NCBI GenBank assembly: GCA_003165195.1
Contig: PLSP01000105.1
Coordinates: 1-58,233, forward strand
Source: Candidatus Bathyarchaeota archaeon
Lineage (GTDB): Archaea; Thermoproteota; Bathyarchaeia; Bathyarchaeales; Bathycorpusculaceae
Length of the DNA stretch: 58,233 nucleotides
Direction: 5' to 3'
The position numbers and the translations under genes were made by a program. The notes below the pieces were generated by a model. It had not been told where the DNA came from. It did no database searches and was given only the letters and a program-made list of their open reading frames with translations. Shown one piece after another: positions 7,502 to 15,464 of the stretch (position 1 is the stretch's first letter; every line of letters starts with the position of its first letter).

Positions 7502-8107
7502 TCATGCTTGTTCTGCATTAACGTAGAGTTCAAGCAGGTCCTGTTTGAAGCGTTCAGGCTGGTTGAGGTAGGCTGAATGAGACGCTCCACTATACACGAG
7601 CAGTTTGGCGTTGGGGATTTTATTGGCTAAGGTTCTCATTTCTTCTCCCGAAATGAAGTTGTCGTTTGAACCCCAAATTATGCGTACAGGAAACTTGAAT
7701 TTACTATAAACACTGATCAAATCATTATTCAATGCTCGGGCTGGAGCAATTAACAGCAGTCCCTTAACAGGCTTCTCTGATGCATACCTTAAGGCTATGT
7801 TTCCGCCTATACTAGCACCGACCAGCACAGGATCAGTTTCGCCAAAAACGTTCTTGACCGCCTCAGCCACAACCGAAACGTTAGTTTGAGGGTCTCTGGT
7901 TTTAGGTTGACAATTGCTTTTCAGTCCATACGGCATGTCCAAGGCTAAAAATGGCACATGTTTCTCAACTAACAAGTCAGTAACTCCGATGCTGTGCCAA
8001 ACATCTATTGTGTAGGATAAGCCATGCAAAAAAACAATTGGGATACCGGGCACATTTGAGTAGAAAGCTTGGCATTTATGTCCTGCCAAAGACATTGTTT
8101 TTTCCAT
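7502..8107 (-). CDS. Alpha/beta hydrolase
   Basis: A 201-residue serine hydrolase fold. The oxyanion-hole motif is HGLSYTIDVW, the nucleophile elbow is GASIGG, the acid is probably Asp in WGSNDNFI, and the catalytic His is in GASHSAYL. It is short for the family, with almost no cap domain, which suggests a small ester, thioester or lactone substrate. There is no signal peptide, so it is cytoplasmic. It is divergent from the peroxiredoxin gene, with about 100 bp between them. The substrate is not predictable from sequence. Confidence 0.85.
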   Translation of the reverse strand: MEKTMSLAGHKCQAFYSNVPGIPIVFLHGLSYTIDVWHSIGVTDLLVEKHVPFLALDMPYGLKSNCQPKTRDPQTNVSVVAEAVKNVFGETDPVLVGASIGGNIALRYASEKPVKGLLLIAPARALNNDLISVYSKFKFPVRIIWGSNDNFISGEEMRTLANKIPNAKLLVYSGASHSAYLNQPERFKQDLLELYVNAEQA

Positions 8108-8208
8108 AAACTTAGGTAAAGCTTCGTTTCTAATAACTTTAACATAAAGCTTACCGTTTGCTGCGAAAAGAATAATAGCTTTCCTGAGCCACAGTAACTG
8201 GTGATTTT

Positions 8209-8685
8209 TTGTCTGTCCAAGTCGGCGATAAAGCGCCAGATTTCACGCTTCCCTCCCAAATGGGCGATAAGGTAACGCTCTCCGAGTACGTCGGCAAAAA
8301 AAACATAGTTCTTTACTTCTATCCTAAAGACGAGACTCCAGGTTGCACCCGAGAAGCTTGCAGTTTCCGCGACAGCTATCAGGAACTGGCAAATTTGGGT
8401 GCAGAAGTTTTAGGTGTAAGCGGGCAAAGCGTGGAGTCGCATAAGTCTTTTGCAACCCATCATGGCTTGCCCTTCATATTGCTAAGTGACGAAGAAAACA
8501 AAGTTCGTAAACTCTACGGCGTCCCCTCAACGATGGGTTTCCTTCCAGGAAGGACCACCTACATAATCGATAAAAAAGGTATTGTCCGCCACATTTTCAA
8601 CTCCCAAACTCAAGCGGAGCGCCATGTTGAAGAAGCAAAAAAGACGCTTGAGCAGCTGGAGAAGGAAGAGAAAGCCACCGCTTAA
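8209..8685 (+). CDS. bcp: Peroxiredoxin (BCP/PrxQ type)
   Basis: A 158-residue thiol peroxidase that reduces hydroperoxides. It has the family opening VGDKAPDFTLPSQ and the active-site motif DETPGCTREAC, where the first Cys is peroxidatic and the second, five residues on, is the resolving Cys of PrxQ-type enzymes. The arginine-bearing STMGFLPGRTTYIIDKKG segment is also present. The start codon is TTG (8209). The CysRS-like gene begins 14 bp after the stop, so the two are likely co-transcribed. The electron donor is unknown. It fits oxygen defence in an anaerobe. Confidence 0.92.
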   Translation: MSVQVGDKAPDFTLPSQMGDKVTLSEYVGKKNIVLYFYPKDETPGCTREACSFRDSYQELANLGAEVLGVSGQSVESHKSFATHHGLPFILLSDEENKVRKLYGVPSTMGFLPGRTTYIIDKKGIVRHIFNSQTQAERHVEEAKKTLEQLEKEEKATA

Positions 8686-8698
8686 TGGAGAGCGCACA

Positions 8699-9928
8699 TT
8701 GCTGAATTTGTACAATACCTTAACAGGAAAAACTGAGCTGTTTAAACCTGCAGAGGGCATGAACGTTAAAATGTACACTTGTGGCCCATCTACTTATCTG
8801 CAGCCTCACATAGGAAATTACCGAACTTTTCTCTTTGAAGATACCCTTCAGCGCTACCTTGAGTATATCGGCTACAATGTAACGAGGCTAATTACCTTAA
8901 CCGACGTAGAAGACAAAGCAATAACTCAAGCAAAAAAAGAAAACCTAACCGTTGAGGAGCTGACAAAGAAAAACGAAGCCATCTTCTTCGGTGACTTCAA
9001 GCTTCTAAAAATAAAAACGCCCGACTACTCTGTCAGGGCCTCCTCAGCCGTAAACCAGGCTGCCATGTTGGTTACTCAGCTTCTCGATAAAGGATACGCT
9101 TACTGGTACAAGCATGAGGGAGCAATGAACGTTTATTTTGACCCGTTAAAGTTCAGTGGCTTTGGCAAACTAGCACACCTTGACATGAACAAATGGCCCA
9201 AGAAAAGGCGTCGTTTCCACATGGACACTTACCCGGGCACGCCGTGGAATATGGGTGATTTTATTCTTTGGCATGGCTGTGGGTTATATAATGTGTGCTA
9301 TGATACCCTCATAGGCAGCGGCAGGCCAGCTTGGAACATTCAAGACGCCGCCATTGTAACCCAGCACCTGGGCTTCCAAGTTGACGTTGCCTGCGGAGGA
9401 ATCGACAACGTAGTTAGGCATCATGATTACACTTTGGCGATTGCGGAATCCGTTAGCGGCAAACAATTCTCCCGCTACTGGCTACACGGCGGACACCTGT
9501 TTGTGAACCACAAAAAAATGAGCAAAAGCACCGGCAACGTCTACTACACAAACGACATCTTAGCAAAGGGCTTTAGCGGCGACCACCTAAGATTCTTCCT
9601 CACATACGCCCCATACAGAGAAAAACTAAACTTCACCTTCGAAAAAATCGCTGAAACCTCCAAAAAACTTGACTCACTCAAAAACATGATCAAAGACATG
9701 CAAACATCAAAAAGCGAACACTCAGATTCAAAAGCTCAAAAACTTGCCAAAACAGTATTGCCAGTTTTCGAAAGCACCATGGATAACAATTTGGACGTAA
9801 AAACCGCTTTTGACAACATTTATGGAGCAATCACTGAGTTGCAGGGAGCTGCGTTGGGTTCGGAAGACATAAAAAGTTTGGTGGCTGATTTGCGAAGAGC
9901 CGATTCAGTTCTGCAATGCATTTTCTAA
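8699..9928 (+). CDS. Cysteinyl-tRNA synthetase-like class I ligase, divergent
   Basis: A class I aminoacyl-tRNA synthetase fold of the CysRS group: MYTCGPSTY near the start, the HIGN motif (PHIGNYRTF) and KMSKS (HKKMSKSTGN). The ORF track starts inside the peroxiredoxin gene; TTG at 8699 with GGAG 6 nt upstream fits the family start (LYNTLTGK). True CysRS binds zinc through Cys, Cys, His, Glu. The first Cys and the HH pair are here, but the IECSAM Cys reads IQDAAI and the HHENE Glu is replaced. At about 409 residues it is also short at the C-terminus, where tRNA-anticodon recognition lies. It could be a divergent CysRS or a CysRS-derived ligase, as MshC is. Confidence 0.75.
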   Translation: MLNLYNTLTGKTELFKPAEGMNVKMYTCGPSTYLQPHIGNYRTFLFEDTLQRYLEYIGYNVTRLITLTDVEDKAITQAKKENLTVEELTKKNEAIFFGDFKLLKIKTPDYSVRASSAVNQAAMLVTQLLDKGYAYWYKHEGAMNVYFDPLKFSGFGKLAHLDMNKWPKKRRRFHMDTYPGTPWNMGDFILWHGCGLYNVCYDTLIGSGRPAWNIQDAAIVTQHLGFQVDVACGGIDNVVRHHDYTLAIAESVSGKQFSRYWLHGGHLFVNHKKMSKSTGNVYYTNDILAKGFSGDHLRFFLTYAPYREKLNFTFEKIAETSKKLDSLKNMIKDMQTSKSEHSDSKAQKLAKTVLPVFESTMDNNLDVKTAFDNIYGAITELQGAALGSEDIKSLVADLRRADSVLQCIF

Positions 9929-9935
9929 AGACAGC

Positions 9936-10175
9936 TTACACTAAAGTGCCTACGACTTTGACTCTTTGGAGGTTTTCTTCTTTATGCGGAGCCATTTCTA
10001 ATTCTTCAGTTAGATCTCTGCCTGCTTCATGCATGCCCAAATGGTCGCCTTCAATCCAGAAATTGCTCTCAGAAACGTCATAGACTTTGCCTTTGTACAC
10101 TAAGTAGGCTGGTTTTCCGTTTTTTCCGTTGTTTTCTGCGAGTTCTTTCTTTGTAATTTTTTTAAGTTCAGCCAT
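9936..10175 (-). CDS. Cytochrome b5-like heme-binding protein
   Basis: A 79-residue soluble protein of the small prokaryotic cytochrome b5-like type. The core reads VYKGKVYDVSES, then GDHLGMHEAGRDLTEEL and APHKEEN. The His in the GxHxxxHxAG segment and the His of APH are the expected axial heme ligands. It probably binds heme b and transfers electrons or senses redox state; the partner is not visible. An ATG start is followed downstream by the convergent end of the CysRS-like gene, only 7 bp away. It stands alone on its strand. Confidence 0.85.
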   Translation of the reverse strand: MAELKKITKKELAENNGKNGKPAYLVYKGKVYDVSESNFWIEGDHLGMHEAGRDLTEELEMAPHKEENLQRVKVVGTLV

Positions 10176-10229
10176 AGAAACACCTTCTTTTACAACTAAA
10201 GTTGGCGATTTACTTTAAAATGTTGCGGC

Positions 10230-11306
10230 TCAATTCCTGTTGCTGCCGCCTGAATATGTCTGGTATGATGCGTTGATGTTTATGTCGCCAATGTTTGTTT
10301 GGAGATTTACATCGAAGTTGTTGATGGAGGGGTAGTTGTATGATTCGAGGGGAGATTTGCTTCCTGAAAAGCCATTGAGATTGGTGTTTATTTGTCCAGT
10401 TTGCGTTTCCGAAGTGATTTTTGCTCCAACGGTGTTATCGATGTTCATTGAAAGGTTCTCTGCCCCAGTGTTTGTGGTGGCGTTAACTTGGGTGTTTCCT
10501 TGGAGGGTTTGGTTTTCAGCTACGTTGATGTTTACGGCTCCTGTTGTGGTTTGCAGGTTAACTGTCTGGTTGCCTGAAACGTTTGCTTGGTTTATTTGGA
10601 ATGAAACCGCGCCAGTTGTTGTTTCCAAAGATACGCCGCCTGCCAGCATTGAGCCATTTTCTAAGGCTACTTGAACGGCGCCTGTTGTTGATTTCAGGGT
10701 TAGCGAATTAAAAATGACCGAGCCTTGCGTCGTTAACGTGATGGTTCCAGTCTGGGTTGTAACGTTAAGGTTGAGAGTGATGTTGGGGCTTATGTAAACC
10801 TGGCAGGTTACAGCCACTGAGTTGGATAAAGCGTTTTGACTGTTTGTTGTTAACTTTGCTGACGCAGTTAACGTGTCGCCTGCGGTTTGGTTGCTAAAAC
10901 TTACCTGGACAGGATCAGCGCGGTTAAACATGTTTGTTGAGCCCTGTGCCGAAGTAGCAAGCATCAAGGTTTGACTAGGCGAATTTTGAATTAAGAAATT
11001 TGCAACATCGCCTTGCAAACTTAGATTTATGGTGTTAATGCCTGTCTGGTTTACAGTGTTCACCTGATTAAAATTCACATTATTCATCGGCAAAAGAACC
11101 ACTGCGCCAACAATTGCCGCTACAGTTACTATCGCAATTAAGATTAGGGCGGGCAATAGAAACCGGGTTGTCTTGGTCTGTCTTGCTGGCGGCTTAGGCG
11201 GAGGTGGAGGAGGAATTGGGTGAGAGACAGCTGGGGCTCCGCACCATTGGCAGAATCTGTCGACGTCTTCAAGTTTGGCGCCGCATCTTTGACAGTAAGG
11301 CAACAC
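10230..11306 (-). CDS. Zinc-ribbon, membrane-anchored envelope protein with a DUF4097-like repeat domain
   Basis: 358 residues in three parts. An N-terminal cytoplasmic zinc ribbon (CQRCGAKL...FCQWCGAP, about 5-25) is followed by a proline-rich linker (IPPPPPPKPP), one membrane helix (about 47-72, LLPALILIAIVTVAAIVGAVV) and a Thr/Asn/Gln-rich exterior of regular beta repeats (TTTGAVQVALENGS, TTTGAVSFQINQ, TTTGAVNINV). The repeating TTTGAV turns suggest a right-handed beta-helix or DUF4097-like adhesin fold. Many N-x-S/T sequons are available for N-glycosylation. The likely role is a surface or envelope-stress protein. It is divergent from the EF-2-like gene across 629 bp. Confidence 0.75.
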   Translation of the reverse strand: MLPYCQRCGAKLEDVDRFCQWCGAPAVSHPIPPPPPPKPPARQTKTTRFLLPALILIAIVTVAAIVGAVVLLPMNNVNFNQVNTVNQTGINTINLSLQGDVANFLIQNSPSQTLMLATSAQGSTNMFNRADPVQVSFSNQTAGDTLTASAKLTTNSQNALSNSVAVTCQVYISPNITLNLNVTTQTGTITLTTQGSVIFNSLTLKSTTGAVQVALENGSMLAGGVSLETTTGAVSFQINQANVSGNQTVNLQTTTGAVNINVAENQTLQGNTQVNATTNTGAENLSMNIDNTVGAKITSETQTGQINTNLNGFSGSKSPLESYNYPSINNFDVNLQTNIGDININASYQTYSGGSNRN

Positions 11307-11606
11307 TGAAACCTCAGGCTACAGGTGCCCTTGAAAAATTTAAGCGTTACCAAACTAAGCCTTCTTCTCCATTAGAACAGCTGGACTTCAACTGCCGTCC
11401 GCCCAGCCAGAGAGGGACGCTCAAAATCCTTTGCTACTCAAACAAAGTATTCCATAAACCAATTCAATCTCTAAACCCAACAAAAGCAACCAAACCATCT
11501 CTACCCTACAGAGTCTGCAGATAAATTAAAGCTCTCAACTAAAAACCAAAGCCTAACAGGTCAGCACACAAAAGGTCTTTTTTCGCTATTTGAATAGAAG
11601 GCAACA

Positions 11607-11743
11607 GTAAACGCTAAGGAACGCCATTCAACGCCAAAACACGCAGGACCACGGGAAAAAACTTTTAGGCACGCTACAGCACGGGAAAACACGCCAAAAC
11701 ACGCAACCTGCCAACGCCCCAAACCCCAAACCAGAAAAGCAAC
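11607..11743 (+). repeat. 137-bp decamer element, copy A
   Basis: A degenerate array of 10-bp units: acgctaagga, acgccattca, acgccaaaac, acgcaggacc, acgggaaaaa and so on. Most units open with ACGC or ACGG from 11611 to 11710. A non-periodic tail follows (cctgccaacgccccaaa...ccagaaaagcaac). The whole 137 bp recurs in inverted orientation at 24687-24823 with 130 identical positions by my count. All four ACGCC positions that differ here read ACGCT in the other copy. It lies about 140 bp upstream of the TATA-like box of the EF-2-like gene. Confidence 0.9.
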
Positions 11744-11884
11744 GCAAAACGCAAACAAACAAAAAGCCAAAAAAAGAAAAAAGCTGTTGAAGCCCAAGCA
11801 GGATGGAGAGGTCTGCTATCTAAAACAGTTTTCAACAAACAAATAGGTGAACTCAAACCAGCCTATTCATAGAGGGAAATGGAA

Positions 11885-11896
11885 GTTATAAATTTA
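11885..11896 (+). promoter_or_regulatory. TATA-like box of the EF-2-like gene
   Basis: GTTATAAATTTA, with a purine-rich BRE-like GGAA before it, lies about 45 bp upstream of the ATG at 11936. The expected transcript start, about 25 bp downstream, leaves a short leader. No strong ribosome site is seen before the ATG. Confidence 0.5.
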
Positions 11897-11935
11897 ATAG
11901 GGCGACAACATAGATGAGATTCAGTTTGGTTTGCA

Positions 11936-14044
11936 ATGTCGAGGTTCAAGCAGTTAGGACTGATTCAGCAGCTCATGGGCAGAAAAGAGCTTATTCGAAA
12001 CATAGGCATAATAGCTCATGTTGACCATGGCAAAACCACGCTTGCCGACTCTTTGCTGGCAGGTGCAGGCCTTCTTTCGACTGCGATGGCTGGCACCGCA
12101 CGTGTGCTGGATTACCTTGACGAAGAGCAAAAACGTAAAATAACCATAAAAACGGCCAATATAACCTTGCCTGTCAAAGTCAACGGCGACCAATTCCTTC
12201 TCAACCTTGTCGATACTCCGGGGCATGTGGATTTTACGGGCAAAGTTACAAGAGCCCTGCGCGTTATCGATGGAGCCGTCGTTGTAGTGGATGCTGTGGA
12301 GGAGATTATGGCTCAGACCGAAATTGTAATGCGGCAAGCGCTTGAGGAACGTGTTCGGCCGGTGCTTTTCATAAACAAAGTTGACCGCTTAATCACCGAG
12401 TTGTTGCTGAGCGAGGAGCAAATACAGGCTAAACTTGACCACATCGTCGGCGGTTTTAACGACCTGATTGACCTCTATGCTTGCGAGGCTTTCAAGAGCC
12501 AATGGAAAATCGATGCTTCAATGGGCAATGTTGCTTTCGGGGCGGCGCTTCATGGCTGGGGCTTCACCCTGAGGATGGCAAAGAAGAAAGGCATCAAATT
12601 CTCAGACATAATAAAAACCTATCAAAAAGGCGAAGAGAAAAAGCTCAAAGAAACCTTACCTGTCTACGAAGCTATTTTTGAGATGTCTGTCAACGCGCTT
12701 CCCAACCCAAAAGAAGCGCAGGCTTACCGGATTGAGGAGATTTGGGATGGACACGTGGAGTCACCCGTTGGAAAAGGCCTAACTCAATGCAGCGATGAGG
12801 CACCGACGGTTTTCTGTGTTACGAACGTGCATTCCGATGGAAACGGTAGCACAATAGTGACAGGTAGGCTGTTCTCTGGCAATATTAAGAATGGTGACCA
12901 CCTCCATCTGGTGGACGGCTTGGCAGAAACAGAGGTTGAAGAGGTGAGTGTTGATATGGGTTCTTTTAGGGAAGAAGTTGGCAACGTTCCTGCAGGCAAT
13001 TTGGCGTCGTTGACACTAACAGGCAAAGTTAAGGCGGGTGAAACTCTCGTTGACGTCGCTCATAAGGCTGAAATGGTTCCCTTTGAAGCCATAAGCTATG
13101 TTTCCGAACCTGTAGTCACCTTGGCGGTTGAACCTAAAAACCCCCAAGACATCCCCGTTTTGCTTGAGCAGCTAGAGAAGCTTTCAAGCGAAGACCCAAA
13201 CCTCAAAGTGTTGGTTGATAAGCAAACTGGTGAGTACCTGCTAAGCGGCATGGGTGAGCTGCACTTGGAAGTTACAATTAACCAATTAAAAGCTGCCAGC
13301 GGCTTAGAAGTCAGTGTTTCTTCTCCACGGGTTGTTTACATGGAGAGCGTTGAAAAAAAGGGAACCGAGGCTTTAGCCAAAAGCCCGAATAAACAAAACA
13401 GTTTTTGGGTGCGAGTTTCGCCTGACGGCGGGGAAATTGAGGAACAAGCCGAAATCCTTAGTGTTGATGAACATCGTAATGCCCTTTTGGATTGCAGCGG
13501 CAAAACTGAGCCGCTCCCAGAGGCGACTTTGGAAGCTATTATCGGCGGCTTTGAATACGCTTGCAAAGCTGGTCCGCTGTGCGGTCAACCAACAAGGCAT
13601 CTCAAATTTGAATTGATAGATTTCCAGTTAAACGGCGATTTCTCCTCAGCGGAGGTAATGCGGGGCATGGGCAAAGCAATATTCGGCTCGTTCCTCACCG
13701 CTGAACCCGTTTTGTTAGAACCCATCTACAAAATAATCGTAACAGTGGCAGCCGATCTTGCCAGCGAAATCTCAAGAATCCTCTGCAGCAGACGCGGCAA
13801 AGTTACCTTATTTGAACAGAGGGGGCTTCACACCGTTATCAGCGGCCAAATTCCAGTTGCTGAAACCTTCGGCTTCTCCAAGGAGATCCGCTCGGCAACC
13901 AGCGGCAAAGCATTTTGGCAATCATATTTTGACCATTGGGAAAAAATGCCTCAGAAACTCAGTCTGCAGGTTATAATCGATTTGCGTCAGCGCAAAGGGT
14001 TGTCGTCTGAAGTGCCTAAACCCGAAGTGTTCACGGAGTCGTAG
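11936..14044 (+). CDS. EF-2-family translational GTPase lacking the diphthamide histidine
   Basis: 702 residues with the EF-2 domain order. The GTPase domain has AHVDHGKTTL, DTPGHVDF and NKVD. Domain II, domain III (SGMGELHLEV), domain IV and domain V (IPVAETFGF, IRSATSGKAFW) follow. In canonical aEF-2 the tip of domain IV reads LHEDAIHRGPAQ, with the His modified to diphthamide. Here the aligned stretch is QLNGDFSSAEVMRG, shorter and without that His. Switch I reads RKIT instead of RGIT. It is slightly shorter than the usual 730 residues. It resembles diverged EF-2 paralogues reported in some archaea rather than the main factor. An Ogg-type gene follows after 3 bp. The ATG is at 11936. Confidence 0.9.
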   Translation: MSRFKQLGLIQQLMGRKELIRNIGIIAHVDHGKTTLADSLLAGAGLLSTAMAGTARVLDYLDEEQKRKITIKTANITLPVKVNGDQFLLNLVDTPGHVDFTGKVTRALRVIDGAVVVVDAVEEIMAQTEIVMRQALEERVRPVLFINKVDRLITELLLSEEQIQAKLDHIVGGFNDLIDLYACEAFKSQWKIDASMGNVAFGAALHGWGFTLRMAKKKGIKFSDIIKTYQKGEEKKLKETLPVYEAIFEMSVNALPNPKEAQAYRIEEIWDGHVESPVGKGLTQCSDEAPTVFCVTNVHSDGNGSTIVTGRLFSGNIKNGDHLHLVDGLAETEVEEVSVDMGSFREEVGNVPAGNLASLTLTGKVKAGETLVDVAHKAEMVPFEAISYVSEPVVTLAVEPKNPQDIPVLLEQLEKLSSEDPNLKVLVDKQTGEYLLSGMGELHLEVTINQLKAASGLEVSVSSPRVVYMESVEKKGTEALAKSPNKQNSFWVRVSPDGGEIEEQAEILSVDEHRNALLDCSGKTEPLPEATLEAIIGGFEYACKAGPLCGQPTRHLKFELIDFQLNGDFSSAEVMRGMGKAIFGSFLTAEPVLLEPIYKIIVTVAADLASEISRILCSRRGKVTLFEQRGLHTVISGQIPVAETFGFSKEIRSATSGKAFWQSYFDHWEKMPQKLSLQVIIDLRQRKGLSSEVPKPEVFTES

Positions 14045-14047
14045 CAG

Positions 14048-14911
14048 ATGCAGCTTGGCTTAGCATTCGATTTGGATTTTTCGCTTTGCTGCGGGCAAGT
14101 TTTCAGGTGGAAAAGAGAGAGTAACGGTTGGTGGTACGGTATCGTCGGCGACAAAGTGTTCAAGATTCGACAATGCGGAGTTGAGTTGGAGTTTGAGGGC
14201 GTTGGCGAAGACTTTGTTAGGCACTATTTTGGTTTAGGGGACGATTTGGCTGAGATTAGCTGCTGCATTGCACAGGATGATTATGTGAAGGCGGCATTGC
14301 ACACGTTTGGGGGCCTTCGGATTGTACGTCAGGACCCATGGGAATGCCTAATCAGCTTCATATGTGCAACCTACAAGAGTATAGCAGCAATCGAGCTAAT
14401 GCTGGCGAAATTATCAGCCAAGTTTGGGGCGAAGTGGGTTTTCGACGACAAAGAATTTTACCTTTTCCCCAACATTGAGCGGCTGGCCTATGCAAGCGAG
14501 AGTGGATTGATGGAATGTGGTTTAGGCTACAGGGCAAAGTATGTGCAGGCAACAGCCAAAAGAATTCATGAAGAGAAAATAGACCTTGAGAGCCTCAAAG
14601 CCTTGCCTTATCTGGAAGCCCGAAAAAGGCTCCTTGAATTTCAAGGGGTGGGCTTAAAAGTTGCCGATTGTTTGCTTCTTTTTTCGCTTGAAAAAATGGA
14701 AGCTTTCCCTGTGGATGTTTGGGTTAAACGAGTAATACTAAACCACTACGCCAGTCTGCTGCCTGAGCCCTTTGTCAGGAAACTGTCAAGCCATGATTCC
14801 CTAACAAACGGTGAATACGAAAAAATTCGGGCTTTCGCACAAACCTACTTTGGAAAGTACGCTGGCTACGCCCAAGAATATCTCTATCATTATGAACGAA
14901 CACAACGTTAA
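14048..14911 (+). CDS. ogg: 8-oxoguanine DNA glycosylase/lyase (Ogg1 type)
   Basis: 287 residues. The N-terminal OGG-N beta domain opens FDLDFSLCCGQVFRWKR, a family hallmark. The helix-hairpin-helix motif is LLEFQGVGLKVADCLLLF, with the Schiff-base Lys in GVGLKVADC, and the catalytic Asp is in PVDVWVKR. It excises 8-oxoguanine and nicks the strand as a lyase. It starts 3 bp after the EF-2-like stop, so it is almost surely in the same transcript, an unusual pairing of a translational GTPase with a repair enzyme. Dpo4 and a SPL-like protein lie a little downstream. Confidence 0.92.
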   Translation: MQLGLAFDLDFSLCCGQVFRWKRESNGWWYGIVGDKVFKIRQCGVELEFEGVGEDFVRHYFGLGDDLAEISCCIAQDDYVKAALHTFGGLRIVRQDPWECLISFICATYKSIAAIELMLAKLSAKFGAKWVFDDKEFYLFPNIERLAYASESGLMECGLGYRAKYVQATAKRIHEEKIDLESLKALPYLEARKRLLEFQGVGLKVADCLLLFSLEKMEAFPVDVWVKRVILNHYASLLPEPFVRKLSSHDSLTNGEYEKIRAFAQTYFGKYAGYAQEYLYHYERTQR

Positions 14912-14944
14912 AAGACCTTAAACAGCAAGTTCTATCCTAAGTGG

Positions 14945-15211
14945 ATGGATCATATAATGAGAGAAGGTAAACTTGAGCAACTAATCAAACAAAAAAGGGC
15001 TTTCTTAAGACAAGCTACCAAAGATTACTCATCAGGCGGCAACGATATGCTTGACGATGTTGAAGTAGCATTGAAAGAGGCTAAAGCAGAAATTGCTCAT
15101 CGTCTCGAAATCACAAGTTGCTTACGTGAAGACGAAGGAGAGGCGGCTTGGCGTAAAGAGTGTCTCACACTGTATGCTGAGTGGCTTGAAAAATGGTTTG
15201 GCAAAACCTAA
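14945..15211 (+). CDS. Hypothetical helical protein (88 aa)
   Basis: An 88-residue, charged, mostly helical protein (KLEQLIKQKRAFLRQATKDY; DVEVALKEAKAEIAHRLE) ending in a Trp-rich WLEKWFGKT. No family is recognised. It follows the Ogg-type gene by 33 bp on the same strand and precedes the CAU tRNA. The frame opens with a GTG or ATG cluster near 14945-14957 (GTGGATGGATCATATAATG), so the exact start is uncertain; the listed ATG may be replaced by the later Met in MREGK. Confidence 0.5.
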   Translation: MDHIMREGKLEQLIKQKRAFLRQATKDYSSGGNDMLDDVEVALKEAKAEIAHRLEITSCLREDEGEAAWRKECLTLYAEWLEKWFGKT

Positions 15212-15332
15212 CCCTGCATTTTTCGTTGATTTTTAGTCCTGTTTATGTTTTAATTGGTTAGTTGATTTCAAAATAACGGAAAATGTTTAAATCTAATCTA
15301 AAACAGCAATATTAAAATAGAGTGTAGTCAGC

Positions 15333-15429
15333 GGGCCCGTAGCTCAGTTAGGTAGAGCGCCAGACTCATAATCTGTCGAAAGACAGAGGAGATATCTGTT
15401 GGTCAGGTGTTCAAATCACCTCGGGCCCA
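15333..15429 (+). tRNA. tRNA with CAU anticodon (Met or Ile2) and a 23-nt intron
   Basis: The acceptor is GGGCCCG/CGGGCCC, the D arm is GCTC...GAGC, and the T arm is AGGTG-TTCAAAT-CACCT. The anticodon loop reads CTCATA at 15365-15370, then an insert of 23 nt (15371-15393) before the loop and stem resume with ATCTGT. This is the canonical 37/38 intron position. The exon-intron ends can form the bulge-helix-bulge cut by archaeal tRNA endonuclease. A is the discriminator, and CCA appears to be encoded (15430-15432). CAU can be elongator Met or Ile2 (agmatidine-modified); the GGGCCCG acceptor looks more Ile-like. I cannot decide. Confidence 0.9.
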
Positions 15430-15464
15430 CCACAAAAACTTCAGAAGTTAGCACGGGTGAAGCG

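Larger units (their letters stand above)
11307..11935. other. Long intergenic region upstream of the EF-2-like gene
   Basis: 629 bp. It holds decamer element copy A (11607-11743), an A-rich extension after it, and a TATA-like box at 11885. Listed ORFs here (11204-11524, 11561-11797, 11674-11856) are shadows over repetitive DNA. I see no gene. Confidence 0.6.

Noticed and set aside
11561-11856. Minus-strand ORFs over copy A of the decamer element
   Set aside because: They have low-complexity Phe/Leu/Cys-rich translation from a 10-bp repeat, with no ribosome site; period 10 is not a coding period.
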